A DNA stretch of 64,000 nucleotides from Notospermus geniculatus (GCA_002633025.1 NMRB01000053.1:208364-272363); one strand, 5' to 3'; positions 11,061-22,986 are shown, counted from the first letter of the stretch. The notes: a model not told the origin generated them from the letters alone. Numbers and translations are program-made.

Positions 11061-11203
11061 CGGTGACAGACTGGCGCGTAAGCAGCGCGTCGGGAAGCGT
11101 TCAACCAATCAGGGAGGCGGTAACACGGACCGAAACAGCTACCGAAGAATCTGATTGGTGGAACGCCTGCAGGACGCGTCGCGTACGCGCCAGTCTGTCA
11201 CCG
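11061..11203. mobile_element. 143-bp foldback element, intact family member
   Basis: CGGTGACAGACTGGCGCGTA at the left is the reverse complement of the right end TACGCGCCAGTCTGTCACCG. A second inner pair, GTTCAACCAATCAG / CTGATTGGTGGAAC, flanks the loop. A degenerate relative is in intron C-D of PAN copy 2 (3211-3329). Confidence 0.75.
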
Positions 11204-11713
11204 GCTTTATGTTGCAGCACTTTCGATTGTCGGTGATAACGTAAAACGACAGGTATGTAGGCCGACATGTAAAGCTTTTTCAGATAACTCATTGAGAAGG
11301 TGGAATTTAAGACTAAGAATTAACTTCGTGCCACCTCATTCCTTCATAATAAACCATTTCCTTGGTTTATTTTTGCTATATACCAAAGTTGTTTGTTAAT
11401 CACCTGCGCCATCCTCATGGTTTTCTCATTCTTCGGGCAAACACTGGCGTCGGTTGGGTGAACAGTGTAAATTGGTTGACTTAGGCTAATAGGTTGGAGA
11501 AAATTGTGACAGGCAAAGATGGATGACAATATATGTCTTACAGTATAGGTCCATATGTCCTTCACTTGATGTTTGAGGCAATACACCAATGAAATTCGTC
11601 CCCTGCCAGCTCGTGAACGCGTGAACAAGAAAAACGTTTTATCCACCGCGACGGTTTGTCAGCCAATAAGAGCTGTCAGTTTAGCTGACCAATAGGAGTC
11701 ACTACAGTCCTAG

Positions 11714-11757
11714 ACTGGTACCCTGTCTTTATAGATGGCTGAAAATATAAAGACAGG
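11714..11757. repeat. Short hairpin
   Basis: CCTGTCTTTATA and TATAAAGACAGG are exact inverted arms around a short loop (AGATGGCTGAAAA). It is too small to class. Confidence 0.5.
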
Positions 11758-12855
11758 AACGGGGCGCCATTTTGAACCATATTGATGACGTAGTACATTC
11801 TATTTTTAGCACTCCTCGGGGTATTTCCCAGTACTATGTCCAGCTTTCAATAAACCCTGCTTTGTTCCGCCGAAATTTTCTTGGGGTTTACCTCATGATC
11901 TAGGCCTACTCGCACTCCAGCAGGAGGACCACCAGAGTGGGGGAGGCATGTGATGGATGCAAGCAAGGCCTACCACAACGGCACACTTGTGCACTGCTGC
12001 TGCTGTGTGCACTGCATGCAGAGTTTAGGCCTATATTCCCTCACAAAAACGAGACGAAAAAACAAAGGACTCCCAGTATATGCCTACATACAACATACCG
12101 TGAAAAAACTCACGCCTCCTCCCTCGTAAACCTACCAGTTTCCAACCCCAGTGAGTCGAACATAATTAATCCATGCTGCTGTCACGTCAGTAGTCAGTTC
12201 ATGCAGTTCAACCGTCAAAATACACGTGTTCCAGGCTATATTTAGAACAAATTCATGACATTTCCACTCTCCACGCATAAAAAGCGTCTCCATGCATAGA
12301 ACCTGCGCAGGAATGTGCGCAGATGTGGAAAAACGAATTAGGCGGAATTCCGACTAATTCAATACAAAATGGTGGTCCGTGCTTGTCGTTATAGTGTAGT
12401 AGCGTAGCGTCACGTAGCGGAACGACGAGGAACTAGTCTACTACAGTCCAAGATTCAATGCCTGGCGGACCCATATTCATGGTTGACTGAGCACCAATCA
12501 GGAGAATTTTATATTGTATTGGCCGTCTTTTGGCGATAAGCACGGCTGACTGCTATAGGATTCCACCCTGTGATTCAGAAAGTCCATTGGTTCATGATTT
12601 TTGGAAAGTCAGATTATTGGGCCCACGTGCTAGCCTTCATTGAACATATTCAAAAACACTGATGAATAATAATTTCAGCGTTGTACAACGGATAATTACG
12701 ATTGGCCCTGAACTCAAGCATCTGAAATGCATACCACACTCTGGTGTTGGTGAGAGACTTGCTTTAACTCAAAGGTACTGGTATCATATCACTTGATAAG
12801 AGAAACAGTTTGTGTAGCCATTTGTCACCGATCCGTATGACGACTTGGCCCATAT

Positions 12856-13075
12856 TGGGCCGATTTTATAAACGATGGCTAAGATAACCATCGGGTTTCA
12901 TCACCCCATAGTTGACAAACTGTTTGCTAACCGAAATAAATTTTTCGATTTTATGAATCGTTGATAGCCAAACATTCTAAAAGTAAAAATGTTTACTTTG
13001 ATTAATTAGCGGTTTTCAGAACAGACGATGGTTAAACCGAGGTTTATCTTAGCTATCGTTTATAAAATCGGCCCA
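12856..13075. mobile_element. 220-bp terminal-inverted-repeat element
   Basis: TGGGCCGATTTTATAAACGA is matched at the right end by TCGTTTATAAAATCGGCCCA, and pairing continues for about 12 more bases (TGGCTAAGATAA / TTATCTTAGCTA, near perfect). The interior is AT-rich and non-coding. Confidence 0.75.
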
Positions 13076-13447
13076 TTGTAATTTAAGTTCAAATTCTGTG
13101 ATAAACTCCCTTTGTCGGAACTGGTAAAGTACTGGCTTATTAACCTCGGGGTTATGTTTGTGATTTTCGATCTCGGGTGTAGCAAAAACGTTTATTTGAA
13201 ATGTCACATTGAGAACTCCAGGTGTCATGATTTGTGTCAATTTCACCAAATCACTTTCCCCGTTTTCGCTCTCTTCTGGTTCGAAACCATCAAATATTTT
13301 GTTTTCTGGTGAATATCATCACAAATTATCATCACTCGTCTCAATGGGGGAGGGGTGATCATTCGGAGCGCTTCGACCCGGACAAGGCGTGCACAGGGGT
13401 TGGGCGTTGCAGGTGTCCGACTTGCAGACCAATATAACTGATCACGT

Positions 13448-13560
13448 GTTCTTTTTGTTATCTTTAGTGCATGTATTCTTTTTGTGTGTTCTTTGTCTTA
13501 ATTTTTAATTTTTAGTTCATATCATAATTGTTTTATTTTCTTTGTGTGTTCTTTTTTTAA
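13448..13560. repeat. T-rich low-complexity stretch
   Basis: TTCTTTTTGTGTGTTCTTTG and close variants recur several times. Simple-sequence DNA with no coding sign. Confidence 0.5.
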
Positions 13561-14173
13561 TCTCCTACCGTGGGATCCCTTTTACGGATCACCTGACCCC
13601 TTGGCATCACAACCGTATCCAATTCATTCAGTCTCTGTTATATCTGTGTCATGTCTCCCATCGCACCTCATTGAAGATTGGAGCACTGGTCAATGTAGCC
13701 GGGGCGAAGGAAATGACGTCAGTCGTGGGCATGCAAAGGAGGCATGGGTACAAAAATATTCATATTTGCCACCGTCAACAAAAACTTCTGGTATGATTTA
13801 CCGTTTGAAGATGCTCACGTTACCATCCACCTGTACGCTACGATAACGCGAAACATGTCTGTGTTGTTTGCGAATCCGACCGTGGAAAATAATTACAAAC
13901 CAAGTAAACCAACCGAGATTTAGACCTCTGTGTTTTTGTCGTCTGCCCAGGTGTGTTCTTGGCAGACAGTTAAAACAAGCTTCGCCCTAGTTTGCCGATC
14001 AGTCGTCGCGAAATGTCGCGTAGAAATCGTCAGTTGTTCAAGCATTTTGACACCAACAAAGGTACATGTATGTCTATGACTGGATGTACAAACTGCCCAT
14101 GCCGTGAAAAAGGAGCTGTCTTCCAAGAAAATATTTCTCAGCTGTCCATTTTTCCAAAATAGGCCTCTCTTAC

Positions 14174-14318
14174 CTATTTTTGATTTTTCATAAATTACAA
14201 CCAGTTGTGTACCTTCACTCATACGGATCCCAGTAGAAGAAGCGAAGGAGTAGCGATATTGCACACCGTCTTCTGTCTCTACCTCGCGTATTGACGAGCA
14301 ACTCCCCCAAATACTCAT
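14174..14318 (-). CDS. Possible first coding exon, unrecognised
   Basis: An ATG at 14316-14318 opens a frame of 48 codons that ends in a strong donor, ATAG|GTAAGAG (exon end 14174), in phase 1. The peptide contains DGVQYRYSFASSTGIRMSEG. Its composition and the good donor make it a candidate exon, but I recognise no family and find no partner exon. It lies about 2 kb beyond the Pax1/9 stop on the same strand. Confidence 0.22.
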
Positions 14319-16336
14319 TTATATTACGTATCGCAGCTTACCAGTAGCCTACTTCATGAATAATTTCGGAACTTTTCAAATTCGACATGTCACTGTTGAC
14401 ATCAGGGTTTGTTTGTGAGCCTTACGTTTGAAAACCTTAAGTTTCGCTCTATTATCGTCCGACACTTTTTTTTTTACAAGGGACAACAACTTTTTTTAAC
14501 GAAGGAATCCTCCTTCTGTGGGGTATTGGGCCTCTACATAAGCCACCTTTTCTGATGACCATATCTCCAAAGGGCATGTCTGACTGAACAAACCAAGTAC
14601 GGGTGACACCAAAACTGCCAAAACATAATCAAACCACGCTAAGTGAGTGGAATATCACCTGGGCGTCTCAAAGCGTCCGAAACGTGGTTATTGTATCAAT
14701 TTTATGGACAAGTGCTACTGTAACCGATTCCAATTAACTCTCCACGGGATTCATTTGTTTCCCATTAACTCGTTGCCGATACCTGGCTCTTTGCTACTGA
14801 TAGCTATCGTACCAAGTTACACTTTCATATGGGTGTGCAACTTTCAAAGGAACAATTTTATTGCGAATGAGTTCGGTGGCGTTTGCCACGAAAGCGATTA
14901 TATGCCCAACTCACACGTTGGGGATTCCGCAAAGCCGACAGTAGCATGTGCGTCTACAAAAAAAACAACTAAAACTCTCTTTTTAGATTGATTAGAAAAA
15001 CACAAAACTTTTCCTTTTGCCGCCGACTATCAACTTCTAGTTTTTGCTGATGAGTTACTTGTGTACGGCAGGGAGGAGCGTTCGCATTGGGAACACACCC
15101 TTGTAGGGCTACTACACATGTATCTCTCTTTAGTTCTATTTGTTTCTAGTTGATGCAAAGAAAGTTGGTAGAAAATACAGTTGGTCTTATCTGGACATGC
15201 AAAAGATGTATAGATACATGTATACTTGTATGTCCCTATCACATGTATCATGCCTGTTCCGTGGGAAGTCTAGTTTGCTCTGCAATAGGAAGTCAAGTTG
15301 CCGTGCATGTTTTTCAATTTACCTTGTCGCTTCAAAAAGATGTACAGGGAAAAGGTGGAGCCAAGGTGAAAATATATGTATTCAGAAACCAAATTGAGAC
15401 GAAACTGTACACCCTTGTCATAGACACAGGTTAAAGAAAGCAGCACGGTGTTAGACAAGAACGGTGACGGGTGATTCAGAATTGATTTTCATGTAGCTGT
15501 CATTGGACCTTGAAATTCGGCAGTGTCGGACCACCCGCTGGAAAAAAGCTGGGAAATAGAAGACGAAAATGGGAGTGTAGACTACGTTCTCCAATAGACA
15601 TCAACTGCAACAAAAGTATTTGGCTAATCTTTATTTTCCTTTCCTTTATATAAAATCATAGATCAGCACCTGTTATCAGCAGTAATCCTAGCACAGCAAC
15701 ATCAACGTATTATATCTCAAATCTCAATTTGCCACGAAAATGCGTAGAGTAAACCCATCTATTAGTGATTTCTATATTATTTATATACTCAGTAACAATG
15801 GTATTTATGGTTGTTGCCAACCCTACTTGATATCTTATTCAGCAGGTATGGCATGATTGTCAATACGTGATGTGACAAAGCTGATTATGTGGGCATGTCT
15901 CGTTGATTTAATGTGACTACAGTCAAGGGCCGAAATCCGAATGTTCTTCGTCTCAGCCAACTGAAAAATGGCGCAGCTCTTGCATATTTCATGGAAAAGG
16001 TGGAAAAATGAACCGAGGATATTTCTGGGCATCTCTGGTGATTTACATGGAGTCAAAAATCCTCTTAACTAATTTTGATGAAATTTAAGTTATACTGGCA
16101 TAAGGCCTAGAGATGTAATGCCAAGGGCGTCACAGAGAGTGGAAAGCCGCAAAAAAAGAGCAGTTTGAAGGTTCCCACTGGTCCTGATTTCAGCCTGATA
16201 CGATCAGGCAACGCAAGAAATTCTCGACAAAAAGCTGTCTCTAGGCTAAGCGCGTTAGCGATGGGTGTGGCATGCACGGTGGCCATCAAAATGAATTTAG
16301 AAACGTACGTGTACGTGGCAAACATTTACCATTGGA

Positions 16337-17127
16337 CTAACTCTGCAAGGAGTAAAGAGATCCTACATTCGGTGTAACGTTGTAATAGTTGAAAGTCTGT
16401 GAAACTGGGTGACTGGCCTGCCCAGGAGTTGGTGCGACAGAGTTTATTCCATGGTTGTGGGGGTAGTTCAAGACGTCGCTCAGCGAATGCGCCATTGGCC
16501 AAGAGCGGAAAGTTCCATTGGTCAGCGATGACATGGGTCCAGGTTTGGCAGTCAGATGAGAAAGCGATGCAGGTTGAGGTGGATGATGTAATCCTGAATG
16601 CACATGCACATTGGTCGAATTATTCGGCAACGGAGGAGCACAGGTGTACGGATAAATCGCCGTATTGAAAATTGACTTATGGTCCTTCGAAGCGAATACG
16701 TTTTCATTATAAGGGTGTCCAAGGTGATGTAAGGCACCGACTTTATTCCTGAGAATTCGGCTAATTGAGCTTACGGACGGCACATTGAATTTATCACACA
16801 CGCCGTCGACTAAAAGTTTGTCCCTGATCTCCCAAGCGAATATTCCTGGGTCGCGTTCCTTGTAACCTTTGATGTGTTTTACCACGTTTGGTGTTGTCAC
16901 ACGAGGCTTACTCCCGCCAATAGCCCCCGGAAGAATAGACCCAGTTTCGTTGTAGCGGGCAAGAATCTTGCTAACGCAGCCGTGGGATACCCTGAGCTGG
17001 CGGCTGATATCACACGGGCGAACTCCAAGCTGAGCAAGCTCAACAATACGTAAGCGGACGGCGTTCGGTAGAGGACGGCCGTTCACGAACACTCCTCCTA
17101 ACTGGTTCACCTCGCCATATGGAGTTT
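16337..17127 (-). CDS. Pax1/9: Pax1/9 transcription factor, paired-box exon
   Basis: Pax1/9 proteins bind DNA through the paired domain and pattern pharyngeal endoderm in deuterostomes. The exon starts after the acceptor ATTTTTCAG (AG at 17128-17129) and is joined in phase 1 to the ATGG exon at 19507-19510, giving Met-Glu-Thr-Pro-Tyr-Gly-Glu. The predicted protein has 264 residues. The paired domain spans about residues 6-132 and includes [15 protein letters not shown], the helix-turn-helix [18 protein letters not shown], and [12 protein letters not shown]. An octapeptide-like HSLSDVLN lies at 215-222, preceded by RSWPM, as in vertebrate PAX9 (RTWPSSHSVTDILG). No homeodomain is present, as expected for this class. 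The frame ends in TAG at 16337-16339. Family members are usually longer (over 300 residues), so an intron near AAT|GTAGGA, 21 bases before the stop codon, leading to further C-terminal exons is possible. An upstream in-frame Met (17138-17140) is intronic. Confidence 0.93.
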
Positions 17128-19506
17128 CTGAAAAATACAATATGTTGATATATTTCAGTCGCAGTTTTCTAAGTAGTTAGGCTACAAAATGGGTAACTGA
17201 ATTACCATTTTGCCAGTGAAAGGACCTGAGGGTTTTCGTCAAGTGTTTTTATTTTTAACAACAACATAAAAGGCCGTCCCGTCGAAGTCTCGTTTAGCAT
17301 GTATCATAACGTCTTGACCGTACCCGAGGACCAACTCTATCTCGATTCAGTTACCAAAGTACATGGTCCGAAATGTTTTAGCACAACTGAACCACACTCA
17401 ATTTGCTGCCGGACCATTGCCTATACCTTACCAAATTATGGATATGGTGTCCCCTCCCAAAAAAACAAACATACTTCCACTACCCTCAGTCCCAAATGGT
17501 AGAGAATCTTTCTATAACACCAAGATACCTCTAATTGGTCCAGTAATTTTAACTTCAGAGCCATTTTATGTGAACCAAATTCACTGGTCTTTTTATCAAC
17601 TTTTTGGCGAAACTGCAAATTCAGCATGATTAGGACCTTGACTTTGCTTTACAAGTTATGTGGCCCGAATGGGATCTTGGTGTATTCTTTCTTCTCGAAA
17701 GATTCTCCATCCATCATTGTCCATTGCTGTGAGCAGCTTTGAGCTCTGGGTTGTGGAAATATGCTTGTGTGTCTTTTTGCCACCCTGTATACTGAGTGAA
17801 TCTTCAACATAAAAAAGGGTGTAGAATGTGGCCTTCAGAGGAATGACACCAGGGAAAAAACCGAGTGAAAACAGACTTGTGCTCTTGATGTTTTACAACA
17901 AATTAACCAGGATAATAGGTGATGCTTATCTCGGGTTATAGAACTTTAAGATAATAACGATTTATTTAACCTATAATTAGGCGACTAATAAACGACACAT
18001 TTTCTTAAAGTAGGTTCCCTGGTTTCAATTTCAGAATGCGACAGTTTTATAGCGTAGGGTGTCGGAGAGGGGAAGTTATTACCATTCCCCTTTGACCTCG
18101 AGTATGTGAGGCGACGCCGCCGTGACAGGGTTGACAGCCTGGTCCAGTACGGCGACGCCAGATGATGTATGAGGCACAGGTTATGTTACCCGAAACTATT
18201 AGAGTCCGGTAACCTTTGCCGAAGGCTTTATCGTACACCAAGGTTGAACTGGATTTTATTAGTTTGTGGGTTTATACAAATGTTCTATATGACGTTGCAG
18301 AGTAAATCATGGCTGCATCTAAGGCCAAAAAGGTTTCAACTAAAAAATATACTAGCCTATTTATACAATTATTTTACAGCATGTGGTAATAAAACCCTGC
18401 CGTCTTATTGAGTTGAGTGACGGTTTGGGGGAATTCGGCCCGACTGTCCTATTATCATCACACAGATTTTCAGGAGAAGTGAAAAAATAAAAATATCTAA
18501 TCTTAAAGGCTTAAAAAGCTTTAAAAACTGAAACAGGTAAAAAATCTTTGCAACAAGAGGTATGCCGCGAATTTTTTTGTCGCTCTTGGCTGAAGTAGGC
18601 CTACATGTGCTCTCTTTGTGTCATTCTGCATTGTGTGTAGAAAGGTCCAGAAACGTGAATCGAACGGAAAGATCTTAACGCCACTGGCTTGACCACCAAA
18701 AATTACCATCACAATCCTACCATCAATACAACGATTGATGTTGCCATAAGTGGATATTTGCTTTTGTAATTTGTACCGGTATTGCTTTGTTACTAGGCCC
18801 ATCTTTCAAGGTGGAGAGGGTATATTAGAGTAGGAATTGGGTTTGGTGGGAATAAATGTTTTAAAGGTAAGTTCGGTAGTACAAATCCTGTTTTTATTTT
18901 TGGCAACTCATGGATGATGAGGCATAAAAAAAACAATAGTTTCGGCGAAAGTTTTTGCTGAATATTTTCCCAGACAAGTCTGGGGCACATCTACAAGTAA
19001 AAAACTTTGATGTAATTAAGTGCATTATAAGATACATAGAAGGTATTAGATCACATTTTTTTCGACACTTGCCAGTTCAGATACAAATAATACTTCATTG
19101 CGCCGTGTTTGAGACAATAATACAAACTCATTCCTGTTCACAGACGTACGTGTACGTCAGCAGTATGTACGGACATGACTGAAGAATGTTTACAGCAAAC
19201 TGTAGCAAATTTCCCCCTTCTTGAATTCGGACGCCGAAAAAGGTAATATCGTGTTCGTTAAACTCCCCCTTTACTTTTGTGACGATGGAGTTACGAAATC
19301 GACCAACATGAATAATGTCATGGTGTTGTCTCATATTAACACCTTGCCGTCAACATGAGATGATAACCCTCGCCCCTCCGGCGGCATGTTAGTTTATGAT
19401 ACAATGACATTATGATCAAAGCAGATTACAATTACGTTTCATTTGAAGTCTAGGCCTATGATCTTGGACTATGACAAATCATTTGAAAGGAAACGTGCTC
19501 ACTTAC
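17128..19506 (-). other. Pax1/9 intron 1
   Basis: Bounded by the GTAAGT donor at 19501-19506 and a TTTTTCAG acceptor ending at 17128. No internal exon was recognised; short open frames on both strands have no coding character. Confidence 0.7.
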
Positions 19507-19510
19507 CCAT
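19507..19510 (-). CDS. Pax1/9: Pax1/9 start codon exon (coding part of exon 1)
   Basis: On the minus strand the sequence reads ATGG|GTAAGT, with ATG at 19508-19510 and a strong splice donor at 19505-19506. Only four coding bases lie in this exon. Joined to 17127 it yields M-E-T-P-Y-G-E-V, matching the M-E-P-A-F-G-E-V start of vertebrate PAX9. The intron is 2376 bp (17128-19506 less the flanking phase bases; donor and acceptor both canonical). The 5' UTR extends upstream, with its length unknown. Confidence 0.8.
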
Positions 19511-20000
19511 GATTTCATAGATGACTTGATAATTGTCTGTCACGCTTCAACTATCAGGAGGCAATTATCCGGAATAAATCTCCTTTGCATAGTAAAGCGG
19601 TAGTATTCCCAACTCGCGCCGCCGAAACTTTTTATTTTACGCGTACACCCCCGATGAGTTACAAAAAGCACAGTCTATCGCAACTATCTCGCGTGCTTGA
19701 AAATATCGCTTCTGATTGGTGAATGGGTCATGGGTAATTGACTACACGGCGTGCTGATTGGCTGAGACGGTGTTTTGTTTCTTGTAAGTTGGTGAGTCGC
19801 AGGTGTCAATCTTTTTGATGAATGAGTTGAGATATCACTCATCCTTCGTTGGGAGACGCTCCACCTCGCGATAAATTGGCCATAAAATTTTGACGGGGTG
19901 GAAAATGTTCGTGGAAATGTTGCCCAGGGCGAGAAGAAAGGCAGAGATAAATTCATCAGGTTTAACACGCCTTGTATTGGTTCCAGTCACATCTGTTGCG
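19511..20000 (-). promoter_or_regulatory. Pax1/9 5' UTR and probable proximal promoter
   Basis: Minus-strand CCAAT boxes occur at 19715-19719, 19757-19761 and 19976-19980, within 500 bp of the start codon, two of them in the extended form CCAATCAG. This clustering fits a proximal promoter. The start site of transcription cannot be placed. Confidence 0.4.
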
Positions 20001-20649
20001 GGAATTTTGCGAATTAACTAAAGACCCGTGCAGCCCTTTACACGAAACGTTTCTTCCAGAAGAAGATAACGAACCGTGAACGAATGTAAAATACCGTTCC
20101 TTTTTCTTCATTCTGTTGTTACATTGTGCAAAGTTCTGTTGTTCTGTTATAAATAGATGAGAACAAGCGCAAGCATGCATCGTTCGGCTACGGAACCAGG
20201 CCATTTTTGCTTTTTCAGACAAAGTGTTGAAAAAGATAGTTAATATTTTTCTGTAATGGCCCGTTATCAGAAGAGGCGACCGTAGCAGGTTACACATATC
20301 TCTATAATGATGTCTAATGATTTCTTTCCTTGGCAGATACACCAGGCACGAAACATGACTCTTAGTATTTTGCTATGTTTTTAATCGTTTTTTTTGGTAA
20401 TAAGAAGGCAACTTAGTCCGTCATTCAACGATGCTCGGTCCAATGCAAAAAGTAGGGCCATTCTCCAGTCGGATAACCTTTCCTTTTACACCTGTGAATG
20501 TGTAAGCTACACTCTGAAAAATAAATTGAAGTTCAAGGCAAGTGTGATTCCGACCTCAGCGGACCCTCTTGCATTGGGTGAGCGGCTCACCGATAGTAGC
20601 ATTTTCTGTCGAAACGAATGTGCCACCCATCATGCCCTGTCTGGGTAAT

Positions 20650-20684
20650 CGGCGGGAAATCGCACGTACATGTATTTCCCGCCG
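20650..20684. promoter_or_regulatory. Inverted pair of E2F-like sites
   Basis: CGGCGGGAAAT and ATTTCCCGCCG form an 11-bp inverted repeat around a 13-base spacer containing ACGTACATGT. TTTCCCGCC fits the E2F consensus. It lies about 1.1 kb upstream of the Pax1/9 start. It may simply be a hairpin. Confidence 0.3.
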
Positions 20685-21269
20685 GGGTGTTCCCGAATAA
20701 TGACCTGAAATGACTCTCGGGGTGACACTGCCAAGCGCGCGAACTACCAACCCATACGACACACCTGCTAACAAAAATGTTTGAGAAAGCCAAGTGTCTT
20801 ACGACAGGAAATCTATTTCTAATTGCATGTTGATTGGCGCTATTAGTTCCACAAGTGGCATATTCCACTCGAATCCACTCAAATATTTGGTGAGAAGTTC
20901 ACTTGGCCTTTGACATTAAATACATGTTTTGGCATTCCTCGGAGATCAGTTATGAGTATTCTATTGATTTATGTAGAAATAACCAACGCTCAAGTGTCGA
21001 AAATGATAGGAATCTCTAAGCCGAGAAGGTCAAGCGAAGGGGACCTTCAGAAGTTGGCCTACTGTTGGTACACCCACTCACTGCTTTTTTTCACCAGTCT
21101 CTAAAACCCATAAGGATGATTAAGTTACAAACCCTAAGTACATTGGCAAAAGGGTATTTGGGAAAACTCACTGCTAAGACCAGACATGCCAGAGGGCTGA
21201 TTCCTCAAAACTGCCACCGCGGCGCTTTTCGACGCATTCCGAGTCCTCGCTCTTTTCCCTGCCGTCTTA

Positions 21270-21418
21270 AGCGGCGAATCCACTGTCGCGATTTGGGCTT
21301 GAGACGGGGTTGCGGTGCCTTGCGATCGCCTTATATGGCAATCGGGAGTCCTTATATGGTAACCGCAAGGGAACGCAACCGCGTTTCAAGCCAAAATCGC
21401 GACAGTGGATCACCCGCT
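21270..21418. mobile_element. 149-bp palindromic MITE, copy 2 (TTA target)
   Basis: Same family as 6536-6684, with TTA at both flanks (21267-21269, 21419-21421). The left end reads AGCGGCGAATCCACTG, with one small change. The long hairpin arms are otherwise preserved. Confidence 0.85.
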
Positions 21419-21461
21419 TTAACAACCCCAGGAATATGCCCTCGCTCTCCTCTCCGCATGC

Positions 21462-21719
21462 CTTAAAGATAATATATCACGGATATTTTCGCGGGCCACG
21501 AAAATCATTGTTTATTTACATTTTGCTTGTTTATTTCTCGTTTTTATTTGTCTTATGAGTAATTTGTTGGTGGCGTGCCCCTCTAGAAATTCTTTTGATA
21601 CTGAAAATATTCAATTTGGTGGGTTGGCATGTCCCAAAAGTCCAAAATAACATAATGTAAACATCAATGTTTACAAACATTAAACGTAAACAATGAAGTC
21701 GTGATATATTATCTTTAAG
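21462..21719. mobile_element. 258-bp element with perfect 20-bp terminal inverted repeats
   Basis: CTTAAAGATAATATATCACG (21462-21481) is the exact reverse complement of CGTGATATATTATCTTTAAG (21700-21719). Its right end overlaps the TTA target of the next palindromic MITE, so one inserted at the edge of the other. The interior is AT-rich and non-coding. Confidence 0.75.
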
Positions 21720-21866
21720 CGGGTGATCCACTGTCGCGATTTGGGCTTGAGACGGGGTTGCGGTCCCTTGCGATCGCCTTATATGGCAATCGGAAGTCCT
21801 TATATGGTAACCGCAAGGGAACGCAACCGCGTCTCAAGCCAAAATTGCGACAGTGGATCACCCGCT
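21718..21866. mobile_element. 149-bp palindromic MITE, copy 3 (TTA target)
   Basis: Third member of the family at 6536 and 21270. TTA flanks at 21715-21717 and 21867-21869. Its length is identical to the other two copies and the hairpin is almost intact. Confidence 0.85.
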
Positions 21867-21912
21867 TTAACGGTCGAAGCGTGTGCCTCAACCCGCCGTT
21901 GACACCGCTAAA

Positions 21913-22050
21913 GCCAAGCGCACATTTGCGGCAAAACTCAATGCGGTAGGGGGTTGACCCGGCTGAATGACGAGTCGACAGCGATGGGTCAGTCAACTTC
22001 AAAAACACCCCTATACCGCATCGAGTTTTGCCGCAAGTGTGCGCGTGGCC
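21913..22050. mobile_element. Foldback element
   Basis: GCCAAGCGCACATTTGCGGC at the left pairs with GCCGCAAGTGTGCGCGTGGC at the right, and AAAACTCAATGCGGTA continues the pairing inward. Imperfect, so older than its neighbours. Confidence 0.6.
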
Positions 22051-22853
22051 TAAAATGCCAAATCTGATTTCTAACTATTTTCCAGAAGGGTCAGTCAGAT
22101 TGGCGTATTAGTAGAGACGTGAGTACCGCACCAGCACGGTGTCGGCATATATCTTGTCCTCCTCCACACAGTATAGCGTAAGGCAAGAAAATTTGGCTTC
22201 CAGCGACTCCTTCGTTGACATACTCACGGGCGAGTTTTGCATATTTGACACTTGACCTGACGAAAGGTAAGACAACGTCTGGTTAAATGTCGTAACATTT
22301 TTTCACCTGTCGAGCGTCGATTGTGCCGACCTCTTGGAATCTTATCTCTCATAGTGAAATGTTCTTTGATATGTAATGATATTTGATTTATGTCTTTATA
22401 AACGTAAGTTTAAAATGTAAATTTGCCATCTTAAAAAAAATGATGTGATGCTCAACACGTAAGGCCAGTCTTTCACTGCGTCTCGCGTTCCGACTGCGAT
22501 AAGCATTCACGATCACATCAACCCACGCAATCTGGCCCGCCCGAGTTGGTTTCGCCTTTTCGATGGCTCCACTAACACCTCTGGCCCCAGCTAACCGCAT
22601 CACTCTGCAAAGACCTTGCAAAACCACTTTTTCGTCAATAAATAAATCATTTAGTCTGATATTACTGTAACAATGTAATTGAGGGAGGAATTTTGTAATA
22701 AGAAACAGGTATTCACAGTCTGAATGGTATTTTGAGGAGAACTACATGTACTTTAGCGGAATAATACAGCACAAGGCGGTGATCATCGGGACGTGCCAAA
22801 TACGTTTCGGTTAGGGTTTTAGTTTGAACCCTGCGAATAACCAATCAGAAAGA

Positions 22854-22974
22854 TTTTCCACGAGGCGTTTGCGGACGCGGTTTCGGTGGCGGGAGCGGGT
22901 GCGGGTGAAACAGCTAATGGGAAATACGTTGGTTCGATTTTTTCCACCCGCGCCCGCAAACGCCTCGTGGAAAA
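22854..22974. mobile_element. Foldback element next to a GC-rich inverted repeat
   Basis: TTTTCCACGAGGCGTTTGCG and CGCAAACGCCTCGTGGAAAA are exact inverted arms. The inner part (GCGGGTGCGGGTG / CACCCGCGCCCGC) also pairs. Confidence 0.65.
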
Positions 22975-22986
22975 GCAGCTTAATAA

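Larger units (their letters stand above)
8481..16336. other. Repeat-rich interval between the PAN cluster and Pax1/9
   Basis: No recognised gene. It holds the hairpin at 8848, the elements at 10233, 11061 and 12856, low-complexity DNA at 13448 and the two weak exon candidates at 9502 and 14174. The part from 14400 to 16336 includes possible Pax1/9 3' UTR; an AATAAA on the minus strand lies near 15630. Elsewhere I see nothing supportable. Confidence 0.5.

Noticed and set aside
16399-16668. 89-codon plus-strand frame opposite Pax1/9
   Set aside because: It is the antisense shadow of the Pax1/9 exon, whose paired domain is unmistakable.
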